Source of the DNA: Flavobacterium sp.
Lineage (GTDB): Bacteria; Bacteroidota; Bacteroidia; Flavobacteriales; Flavobacteriaceae
Assembly: GCF_020217025.1 (NCBI RefSeq)
Contig: NZ_JAIWOF010000164.1
Location: 1-10,000, forward strand
DNA length: 10,000 nucleotides
Direction of reading: 5' to 3'
Shown here: positions 1 to 6,287 of the stretch, piece by piece
Position numbering within the stretch: the stretch's first letter is position 1
Layout: each line of letters begins with the position of its first letter
Made by a program: the position numbers and the translations under genes
Notes under the pieces: model-generated
What the model saw: only the letters and a program-made list of their open reading frames with translations
Databases searched by the model: none
What the model was told of the DNA's origin: nothing

Positions 1-758
1 TATTGGTGTCATGTAGTCCTTATCAAAAGGCTTTGAAGTCGGATGATGTTGCCGTTAAAAGCGAAGTTGCAAATGCAATGTATGATAAAGGGAAATATGA
101 TAAAGCAATCAGATTATATGAACAAATTGCACCAGTTTATAAAGGTAAGCCCAATGCTGAACGAATGTTTTATTTATATTCTAAATCACTTTATAATACG
201 AATCAATTTTATTTAGCAGGGTATCAATTTGAAAATTTTGTTGCTACTTATCCTAGAAGTGAAAAAAGAGAAGAGGCTACATTTTTGGCTGCTGAATGTT
301 TTTATAAATTATCTCCTGCATACAGTTTAGATCAAACAGATACTCAGAAAGCACTAGATAAAATGCAACGATTTATTGATGTTTATCCTGAATCAAGTTA
401 TTTGGCTACAGCAAATAAATATGTTAAAGAATTAAGAGAAAAGCAAGAAAAGAAAGCATTTGAAATAGCAAAACAGTACAATTCTATTTCTGATTTTAAA
501 GGAGCTTTAAAAGCGTTTGATAACTTTATTTTGGATTTTCCAGGAACCCCATATAAAGAAAAGGCATTGTATTACAGATTGGATTCAGCATATAAACTAG
601 CTATTAATAGTATAGAATCAAAAAAACAAGAGCGTTTAAATTACGCCAAAACAACTTATGCAAATTTGATTAAATTCAATGCTGCAACAGAATATAAAGA
701 AGAAGCTGATAAAATGTTAGCTGAAATTGAACAAGAATTAAAACAATTTTCTAAATAA
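1..758 (+). CDS. bamD: Outer membrane protein assembly factor BamD, 5'-truncated by window edge
   Basis: BamD is the lipoprotein partner of BamA in the machine that inserts beta-barrel proteins into the outer membrane; it faces the periplasm. The frame is open from base 3 and shows 251 residues. The first ones read LVSC, a good lipobox with the lipidated cysteine at codon 4 (bases 12-14). The TTG at base 3 is therefore probably the lipobox leucine, not the start; the true start and the signal peptide core lie upstream of the window. The rest is helical and TPR-like, with repeated units of the type aromatic-x-x-F-[IV]-x-x-[YF]-P at about residues 76-85 (FENFVATYPR), 121-130 (MQRFIDVYPE) and 171-180 (AFDNFILDFP), which is typical of BamD/YfiO. 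The omega-like gene follows after 9 nt, so the two are probably cotranscribed. Assignment rests on the TPR pattern plus lipobox and on gene order common in Bacteroidota (family knowledge). Confidence 0.88.
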   Translation, partial: LVSCSPYQKALKSDDVAVKSEVANAMYDKGKYDKAIRLYEQIAPVYKGKPNAERMFYLYSKSLYNTNQFYLAGYQFENFVATYPRSEKREEATFLAAECFYKLSPAYSLDQTDTQKALDKMQRFIDVYPESSYLATANKYVKELREKQEKKAFEIAKQYNSISDFKGALKAFDNFILDFPGTPYKEKALYYRLDSAYKLAINSIESKKQERLNYAKTTYANLIKFNAATEYKEEADKMLAEIEQELKQFSK

Positions 759-767
759 AAGTAAATC

Positions 768-1082
768 ATGGATTTAAAGAAAACAAATGCTCCTGTAAAC
801 ACTATTACTTACAACAAAAGTAAATTAGAAGAGCCTACTGGAAACATTTATGAAGCGATTACTATCATGGCAAAACGTGCTAATCAAATCAATACTGAAA
901 TCAAAAAAGAATTGATTGAGAAATTAGAAGAGTTTGCTACTTACAATGATAGTTTAGAGGAAGTTTTTGAAAACAAAGAGCAAATTGAAGTTTCAAAATT
1001 CTATGAAAAATTACCTAAACCACATGCTTTAGCAGTACAAGAGTGGGAAGAAGGTAAAATCTATTACAGAGAAGCTAAATAA
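768..1082 (+). CDS. rpoZ: DNA-directed RNA polymerase omega-like subunit (Bacteroidota type)
   Basis: This small protein (104 residues) is the Bacteroidota version of the omega subunit, which helps fold and hold the beta' subunit of RNA polymerase in the cytoplasm. Residues 25-41 (GNIYEAITIMAKRANQI) match the conserved omega/Rpb6 core, in which a segment of the form N-[RI]-[FY]-E-x-x-x-x-x-A-K-R-A-x-Q-I packs on beta'. The rest is charged and helical and diverges from proteobacterial omega, so simple searches with E. coli RpoZ may miss it. The ATG is the first in frame after the bamD stop, 9 nt downstream; no Shine-Dalgarno site is present, as is usual in this phylum. It sits 6 nt before coaBC, an arrangement resembling the rpoZ-dfp neighbourhood seen in other bacteria. 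Older annotations may call it a hypothetical protein. Confidence 0.85.
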   Translation: MDLKKTNAPVNTITYNKSKLEEPTGNIYEAITIMAKRANQINTEIKKELIEKLEEFATYNDSLEEVFENKEQIEVSKFYEKLPKPHALAVQEWEEGKIYYREAK

Positions 1083-1088
1083 ATCAAT

Positions 1089-2300
1089 ATGTCTGTTTTA
1101 AGCGGTAAAAAAATCTTGCTAGGTGTATCTGGTGGTATAGCTGCTTACAAAACAGCCAACTTGGTTAGACTATTCATAAAAGCAGGCGCACAAGTACAAG
1201 TAGTAATGTCGCCTGCTTCTTTGCATTTTGTTACGCCACTTACTTTGGCAACCCTTTCTAAAAATCCGGTTTATTCAACTTTTTACAATGAAGAAGAAGG
1301 AAATGGAGAATGGAATAATCACGTAGAATTAGGATTAAGGGCTGATTTAATGCTTGTTGCTCCAGCTACTGCAAACACCCTTTCTAAAATGGCAAATGGC
1401 AATTGCGATAATTTATTAATTGCAACTTATCTTTCTGCTAAATGTCCAGTTTACTTTGCACCAGCAATGGATTTGGATATGTACAAACATCCGTCTACTT
1501 TGGATAGTTTTCACAAGTTAAAATCATTTGGAAATATTATAATTCCTGCTGAAAGTGGTGAATTAGCAAGTGGTTTGTCTGGTGAAGGAAGAATGGCCGA
1601 GCCTGAAAATATTGTTTCGTTTTTGGAACATGATTTACTAGAAAAATTACCACTTAAAGGAAAGAAAATTTTAATTACCGCTGGTCCAACCTATGAAGCT
1701 ATTGACCCTGTGCGTTTTATTGGAAATCATTCTTCAGGTAAAATGGGATTTGATATTGCAAATGAAGCTGCTAATAAGGGAGCGGAAGTTATCTTAATTT
1801 CAGGACCAACGCATTTGAATGTACAAAATTCAGCTATTAAATTGATTCGAGTAATTTCGGCACAAGAAATGTACGATGCTTGCCATGAATTTTATAATAG
1901 TGTTGATGTAGCTATTGCAGCAGCAGCTGTTGCAGATTATCGACCAAAAAATGTAGCTAACCAGAAAATAAAAAAGAACGATGCAACGTTCTCTATAGAA
2001 TTAGAAAAAACAAAAGATATTTTAGCTTCGCTTGGCGAACAAAAGAAAAATCAATTCTTAATTGGATTTGCGTTAGAAACTGAAAATGAAATTGAACACG
2101 CAAAGCAAAAAATCCAGAAAAAAAACTTAGATTTGATAGTTTTAAATTCTTTAAACGATGAAGGAGCTGGTTTTGGTAAAGCTACTAATAAAGTAACTTT
2201 TATATCTAAAGATTTTACAATTGAACCTAAGGAATTAAAATCAAAAGAAGCGGTAGCTCAAGATATCATTAATAAAGTAATTCAATTTTATGATGCGTAA
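1089..2300 (+). CDS. coaBC: Bifunctional phosphopantothenoylcysteine decarboxylase / phosphopantothenate-cysteine ligase
   Basis: CoaBC carries out two consecutive steps of coenzyme A synthesis: joining cysteine to 4'-phosphopantothenate, then FMN-dependent decarboxylation to 4'-phosphopantetheine. At 403 residues it has normal full length. The CoaC half (about 1-185) shows the flavin-binding SGGIAAYK at 14-21, the catalytic histidine H78 in NHVELG, APATANTLSKMANG at 91-104, PAMD at 125-128, and the substrate flap ending GEGRM at 165-169. The CoaB half (about 190-400) shows TAGPTYEAIDPVRFIGNHSS from residue 197 followed by GKMG, AAAVADYRP at 278-286, KIKK at 293-296 and GFALET at 326-331. Two flap or active-site positions differ from E. 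coli: Asp128 where Asn is usual in PxMN, and Ser161 where E. coli has Cys158. These are probably lineage variants rather than damage. The gene starts 6 nt after rpoZ and its stop overlaps the next gene by 11 nt. Confidence 0.96.
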   Translation: MSVLSGKKILLGVSGGIAAYKTANLVRLFIKAGAQVQVVMSPASLHFVTPLTLATLSKNPVYSTFYNEEEGNGEWNNHVELGLRADLMLVAPATANTLSKMANGNCDNLLIATYLSAKCPVYFAPAMDLDMYKHPSTLDSFHKLKSFGNIIIPAESGELASGLSGEGRMAEPENIVSFLEHDLLEKLPLKGKKILITAGPTYEAIDPVRFIGNHSSGKMGFDIANEAANKGAEVILISGPTHLNVQNSAIKLIRVISAQEMYDACHEFYNSVDVAIAAAAVADYRPKNVANQKIKKNDATFSIELEKTKDILASLGEQKKNQFLIGFALETENEIEHAKQKIQKKNLDLIVLNSLNDEGAGFGKATNKVTFISKDFTIEPKELKSKEAVAQDIINKVIQFYDA

Positions 2301-3183
2301 AATAGTAGTAGTATTTATTTTCTTGTTTTCATTAGGTAATGTGTTTTCACAAGAGCTTAATGCGACAGTTTCTGTTAACTATCAACAGGTAGCTAATGGA
2401 AATCCTCAACTTTTTAAAAATCTTGAAACGCAAATAAAAGAATTTTTAAATACTACAAAATGGACTAACAAAGAGTATACTGATGTGGAAAAAATTGAAT
2501 GTAATTTTTTTATTAATGTTACCTCTTACGGTTCAAACGTTTTTGAAGCCACATTGCAAGTGCAATCTTCAAGACCGGTTCATAATGCTACTTTGGCTTC
2601 TCCTATTTTAAACATAAACGACAAAAATTTCACTTTTCGATTTATCGAATTTGAAACCATGATTTACGACCAAAACTCGTTTAACTCAAACTTAGTTTCT
2701 GTATTGGCATTTTATTCTAATCTTATAATTGGAATGGATATGGATTCTTTTGCTTTAAATGGAGGATCAAAATACTTAGAAGTAGCTTCAAATATTGTTA
2801 ACGTTGCTCAGTCTAGTGGGTACAAAGGTTGGTCACAATCAGAAGGGAATAATAACAATCGTAACTTTTTAATTTCGGATATGTTATCTACTACTTTTGC
2901 ACCCTTTAGAAAAACACTTTATGAGTATCATAGACTTGGTTTGGATACCATGAGTGAGGATGTGAAAAAAGGAAAAGAAAATATTGCAAATTCAATAGAA
3001 ACTTTGGCGGAAATTCAAAAAACAAGACCTAATTCATTGTTAGTTCGAACTTTTTTTGATGCAAAAGGAGATGAATTAGTTTCCATTTTTTCTGGTGGAC
3101 CACAAACAAATAATGCTAAATTACTAGAAACTTTAAATAGAATTTCTCCTCTTAATTCTCAAAAGTGGAATAAAATAAGATAG
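2290..3183 (+). CDS. porD: Secreted DUF4835 family protein, PorD-like (putative type IX secretion accessory)
   Basis: This 297-residue exported protein belongs to a family (DUF4835) found in Bacteroidota next to coaBC and recN. From memory, some annotations name it PorD and link it to the type IX secretion system; I cannot verify that, and no catalytic motif is visible. The start has R3-K4, a hydrophobic stretch (about 5-19) and a VFS|QE cleavage site after Ser20 with no lipobox, so the product is probably periplasmic or outer-membrane associated. The mature part alternates beta-like segments (24-135) with a helical C-terminal part (about 150-297). Recognisable landmarks are the FRFIEFET segment, GMDMDSF at 148-154 and GYKGW at 177-181. 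The start codon is doubled (ATGATG at 2290-2295), and either ATG could be used. It overlaps the coaBC stop by 11 nt, so translation is probably coupled. The family call is good; the function is inferred. Confidence 0.8.
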   Translation: MMRKIVVVFIFLFSLGNVFSQELNATVSVNYQQVANGNPQLFKNLETQIKEFLNTTKWTNKEYTDVEKIECNFFINVTSYGSNVFEATLQVQSSRPVHNATLASPILNINDKNFTFRFIEFETMIYDQNSFNSNLVSVLAFYSNLIIGMDMDSFALNGGSKYLEVASNIVNVAQSSGYKGWSQSEGNNNNRNFLISDMLSTTFAPFRKTLYEYHRLGLDTMSEDVKKGKENIANSIETLAEIQKTRPNSLLVRTFFDAKGDELVSIFSGGPQTNNAKLLETLNRISPLNSQKWNKIR

Positions 3184-3210
3184 TTCAATCGCTTAATGAA
3201 TATTTAACTT

Positions 3211-4863
3211 ATGTTACTTTCACTATCCATAAAAAATTATGCGTTAATAGAATCGCTTGAAACTGATTTTTCCAATCAGTTTTCTGTTATTACAGGAGAA
3301 ACCGGTGCTGGAAAATCAATTCTTCTAGGTGCTTTAGGTTTGGTTTTAGGAAATAGAGCCGATTTAACTTCGCTTAAAGACAAAGAGCAAAAATGTATTA
3401 TTGAAGCACAATTTAATATTGCCAATTACAATCTTCAATCTTTTTTTGATGAAAATGACATGGATTATGAAGATAAAACCATCATTAGAAGAGAAATTTT
3501 ACCTTCGGGAAAATCGCGTGCTTTTGTAAATGATAGTCCAGTAAATCTTCAAGAATTGCAAGAATTAGGTGCGATGTTGTTAGATATTCATTCCCAACAT
3601 CAAACCCGAGAACTTACAGAAGAAAACTACCAAATAGATATTTTAGATGCGGTTGCCAATAATGGCGAATCCGTAAATTCATATAAGAACTCATTAGCTG
3701 ATTTCAAGTCGACTCAAAAAGAGTTGAAACAATTGATTTCGGAAAAAGAAGCTTTGGTAAAAGAATACGAGTACAACTCCTTTTTGTTGAACGAACTTTT
3801 AGCAGCCAACTTAATTGATGGAGAGCAAGAAGCGCTAGAACAAGAATTAGAACAATTAAGTAATGTTGAATTCATAAAAGAAAATTTCGAACGAATTTTA
3901 GCTATTGCCAATGAAGAACAAGTTGGCGCCTTGGTAAATTTGAAAGAAATTAAAATTTCACTTCAAAAAATAGCTGGTTTCTCCAGTCAAAATGCACAAT
4001 TATTAGAGCGTTTGACAAGTAGTTTACTTGAAGTTGAAGATATTATTTCGGAATGCGAACAAAACAATGAAAAGATTTTAGCCGATCCTGAGCGATTAGA
4101 ATTGGTGAATACAAAATTGCAAACCATCTATAATTTACAGAAGAAACACCAAGTGCAAACGATTTCCGAATTGTTGGTAATTCAAAATGAATTAGATGCT
4201 AAAGTTATTCGTGTTGATGATTTGGATGGTGCCATTAATAAATTACAATCTGAATTAAATTCGAAACAACAAAAAGTTGATGAAATAGCAAAATCGATTT
4301 CTGAAAACAGAAAGAAAACCGCTCCAATTTTAATTGAAAAAATTAAAGCAACTTTATCACAATTAGGAATGGTAGAAGCCAATTTTCAAATCGAAATCAA
4401 TCATACTGATTCGTATTATCCAAAAGGAAAAGACGAAGTGGTTTTGCTATTCTCGGCTAACAAAGGAACTAGTTTTGGATTATTAAAAAAAGTAGCTTCA
4501 GGAGGAGAAATGTCGCGTATCATGTTAGCAATTAAAGCTATTTTAGCGAATTATTCCAAACTTCCAACTATCATTTTTGATGAAATTGATACAGGAGTTT
4601 CAGGTGAAATTGCAATTAAAATGGGGGAAATCATGAAAGATATGAGTGCAACTATGCAAGTATTTGCCATTACACATTTACCACAAATTGCGGCAAAAGG
4701 AAATTCGCATTATAAAGTCTCAAAACGTAATCAAGGAGATACTACCATTTCAGAATTAAATCTGTTGACACAAGAGGAAAGAATACAACAAATAGCAGAG
4801 ATGTTATCAGGAAAAGAAATTACAGATTCGGCTTTACAACATGCAAAAGCTTTGTTGAATTAA
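3211..4863 (+). CDS. recN: DNA repair protein RecN
   Basis: RecN is an SMC-like ATPase that is recruited to DNA double-strand breaks and holds ends or sister DNA for RecA-dependent repair. The 550 residues match the usual family length. The N-terminal ATPase half has the Walker A motif GETGAGKS at 29-36 and continues with GNRAD and a Q-loop-like HSQHQT segment. The middle (about 150-370) is rich in Glu, Lys, Leu and Gln and should form the antiparallel coiled coil. The C-terminal half has the ABC signature SGGEMSR at 430-436, Walker B with catalytic Glu in TIIFDEID (453-460) followed by TGVSGE, and the switch histidine in ITHLPQIA (H489). The start follows the DUF4835 gene by 27 nt and begins MLLSLSIKNYALIE, the typical family N-terminus. 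No LexA-type box was recognised upstream. The last codons contain the -33 element of the fabV promoter. Confidence 0.96.
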   Translation: MLLSLSIKNYALIESLETDFSNQFSVITGETGAGKSILLGALGLVLGNRADLTSLKDKEQKCIIEAQFNIANYNLQSFFDENDMDYEDKTIIRREILPSGKSRAFVNDSPVNLQELQELGAMLLDIHSQHQTRELTEENYQIDILDAVANNGESVNSYKNSLADFKSTQKELKQLISEKEALVKEYEYNSFLLNELLAANLIDGEQEALEQELEQLSNVEFIKENFERILAIANEEQVGALVNLKEIKISLQKIAGFSSQNAQLLERLTSSLLEVEDIISECEQNNEKILADPERLELVNTKLQTIYNLQKKHQVQTISELLVIQNELDAKVIRVDDLDGAINKLQSELNSKQQKVDEIAKSISENRKKTAPILIEKIKATLSQLGMVEANFQIEINHTDSYYPKGKDEVVLLFSANKGTSFGLLKKVASGGEMSRIMLAIKAILANYSKLPTIIFDEIDTGVSGEIAIKMGEIMKDMSATMQVFAITHLPQIAAKGNSHYKVSKRNQGDTTISELNLLTQEERIQQIAEMLSGKEITDSALQHAKALLN

Positions 4864-4881
4864 TTTTTTAAAGTACTTTTG
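4851..4881 (+). promoter_or_regulatory. Bacteroidota-type promoter for fabV
   Basis: TTTG at 4851-4854 and TACTTTTG at 4874-4881 match both halves of the Bacteroidota primary-sigma promoter (TTTG and TAnnTTTG) exactly, with 19 nt between them, inside the known spacing range. The -33 element lies in the last codons of recN. Transcription would start a few bases after 4881, giving a leader of roughly 40 nt before the fabV ATG at 4928. The leader is A-rich and has no Shine-Dalgarno site. The match is seen directly; activity is inferred. Confidence 0.68.
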
Positions 4882-4927
4882 CTTTCCATTTTAAACGACA
4901 ACAAATCAATTATAAAAATAGAATATC

Positions 4928-6118
4928 ATGATTATAGAACCAAGAATGCGAGGATTTATTTGTTTGACAGCTCATCCAAAAGGTTGCGAACAAAATGTAA
5001 AAAATCAAATTGAATATGTAAAATCGAAAGGTAAAATCAACGGGCCTAAACGAGTATTAGTTATTGGTGCTTCAACAGGTTTTGGTTTAGCTTCAAGAAT
5101 TACAAGTGCTTTTGGTTCTGATGCTGCAACTATTGGTGTGTTTTTTGAAAAAGAACCTTCAGAAGGTAAAACAGCTTCTCCAGGATGGTATAATTCAGCT
5201 GCTTTCGAAATGGAAGCACAAAAAGCTGGATTGTATGCAAAAAGTATCAATGGTGATGCATTCTCAAACGAAGTAAAACAGCAAACTATTGATATGATTA
5301 AAGCTGATTTAGGTCAGGTGGATTTAATTATTTATAGTTTAGCTTCTCCAGTACGTCAGCATCCAGTAACAGGTGTTTTACATCGTTCTACTTTAAAACC
5401 TATTGGAAGTACTTTTACAAATAAAACCGTTGATTTTCATACGGGTAATGTAACAAGTGTCTCAATTGAACCAGCTAATGAAGAAGATATTGCGAACACA
5501 GTTGTTGTAATGGGTGGTGAAGATTGGTCAATGTGGATGGATGCATTAAAAGGAGCAGGAGTTTTAGCTGAAGGCGCTACCACAATTGCTTATTCTTACA
5601 TAGGACCTGAGGTAACTGAAGCGGTTTACAGAAAAGGAACTATTGGAAGAGCAAAAGATCATTTAGAAGCTACGGCTTTTGAAATTACAGAGAAATTAAA
5701 AGATATTAACGGAAAAGGGTATGTTTCTGTAAACAAAGCGTTAGTAACTCAGGCGAGTTCAGCAATTCCAGTAATTCCATTATATATTTCATTGTTATAT
5801 AAAATCATGAAAGCAGAAGGAATTCATGAAGGTTGTATCGAGCAAATTCAACGCTTATATGCAGAGAGATTGTATACGGGTAAATCAGTTCCAACAGATG
5901 ACAAAGGAAGAATTCGTATTGATGATTGGGAAATGAGAGCGGATGTTCAGGAGAAAATTGCTAAATTGTGGGGTGAATCTACAACTGAAACTTTAGTGGA
6001 ATTAGGAGATTTAGCGGGATACAAGCAAGATTTCTTAAACTTATTTGGATTTGGATTTGACGGTGTTGATTACCAAGAGGATACCAATGAAATGGTCATG
6101 GTGCCAAGTATTAAATAA
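4928..6118 (+). CDS. fabV: Enoyl-[acyl-carrier-protein] reductase FabV (trans-2-enoyl-CoA reductase family)
   Basis: FabV performs the last reduction of each fatty acid elongation cycle, turning trans-2-enoyl-ACP into acyl-ACP with NADH, in the cytoplasm. The 396 residues equal the family length of about 400. The N-terminus MIIEPRMRGFICLTAHPKGC is the family hallmark and fixes the start. The dinucleotide-binding motif VIGASTGFGLASR is at 45-57. Catalytic residues follow the FabV-specific Tyr-x8-Lys spacing: Y234 in AVYRKGTIGRAK and K243. Other family blocks are YSLASPVR at 136-143, VMGGEDW, the substrate-loop region ASSAIPVIPLY, GCIEQIQRLYAERLY and the C-terminal DLAGYKQDFL. Position 52 is Phe where Tyr is found in several characterised FabV/TER proteins. 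FabV enzymes as a class are poorly inhibited by triclosan (family knowledge). The gene has its own probable promoter and a double stop (TAATAA) before two terminators, so it is probably monocistronic, with possible read-through from recN. Confidence 0.96.
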   Translation: MIIEPRMRGFICLTAHPKGCEQNVKNQIEYVKSKGKINGPKRVLVIGASTGFGLASRITSAFGSDAATIGVFFEKEPSEGKTASPGWYNSAAFEMEAQKAGLYAKSINGDAFSNEVKQQTIDMIKADLGQVDLIIYSLASPVRQHPVTGVLHRSTLKPIGSTFTNKTVDFHTGNVTSVSIEPANEEDIANTVVVMGGEDWSMWMDALKGAGVLAEGATTIAYSYIGPEVTEAVYRKGTIGRAKDHLEATAFEITEKLKDINGKGYVSVNKALVTQASSAIPVIPLYISLLYKIMKAEGIHEGCIEQIQRLYAERLYTGKSVPTDDKGRIRIDDWEMRADVQEKIAKLWGESTTETLVELGDLAGYKQDFLNLFGFGFDGVDYQEDTNEMVMVPSIK

Positions 6119-6143
6119 TAACAAAATAATATTAATTTGTTAT
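6118..6143. repeat. AT-rich inverted repeat just after fabV stop
   Basis: ATAACAAA (6118-6125) is perfectly complementary to TTTGTTAT (6136-6143) across a 10-nt loop. With a single G-C pair it would be a weak hairpin. It directly precedes the two strong terminator hairpins and may be chance in such AT-rich DNA or may protect the mRNA 3' end. Confidence 0.3.
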
Positions 6144-6145
6144 AT

Positions 6146-6176
6146 AACCCTGATTTTTCAGGGTTTTTTGTTTTTT
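6146..6176 (+). terminator. Rho-independent terminator 1 of fabV
   Basis: AACCCTGA (6146-6153) pairs perfectly with TCAGGGTT (6158-6165) around a TTTT loop. The hairpin is followed by T runs (6164-6169 and 6171-6176) broken by one G. It lies 28 nt after the fabV stop, on the strand that ends fabV transcripts. There is no matching T run on the other strand, so it is one-directional. Confidence 0.85.
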
Positions 6177-6212
6177 ATCGGTAAAAAGTGATTTTTACCG
6201 ATATTTTTTTTT
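6177..6212 (+). terminator. Rho-independent terminator 2, tandem with the first
   Basis: ATCGGTAAAAA (6177-6187) pairs perfectly over 11 bp with TTTTTACCGAT (6192-6202). The loop is GTGA, which as RNA is a stable GNRA-type tetraloop (GUGA). An A and nine T follow (6204-6212). It begins directly after the T run of the first terminator, so the two act as a double stop between fabV and the surface-protein gene. Confidence 0.75.
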
Positions 6213-6262
6213 CCCGTTTTTTTTAAGTGAAATAATTCTCATTAAATTAGCAGATGCTTAAC

Positions 6263-6278
6263 AATTAATTAATTAATT
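6263..6278. repeat. (AATT)4 tandem repeat in the leader of the surface-protein gene
   Basis: Four exact copies of AATT end 9 nt before the ATG at 6288. The tract is self-complementary and could change length by slippage, altering the leader. In such AT-rich DNA four copies can also arise by chance. The 75-nt stretch from 6213 to 6287 has no other feature I can support: no TAnnTTTG match, no Shine-Dalgarno site. Confidence 0.5.
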
Positions 6279-6287
6279 ATTTATTTC

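Noticed and set aside
3..5. TTG at base 3 as the start codon of the first gene
   Set aside because: It is followed by V-S-C, so it is the lipobox leucine of a lipoprotein whose signal peptide starts upstream of the window.
3714..4382. Two minus-strand open frames inside recN
   Set aside because: Serine-rich antisense shadows of the RecN coiled-coil region with no independent support.
5005..5250. Minus-strand open frame inside the 5' part of fabV
   Set aside because: Antisense to the FabV cofactor-binding domain, which has unambiguous motifs.
6202..6209. TATTTTTT as a -7 element for the surface-protein gene
   Set aside because: It misses the final G of TAnnTTTG, has no TTTG at the right distance, and is part of the T run of terminator 2.
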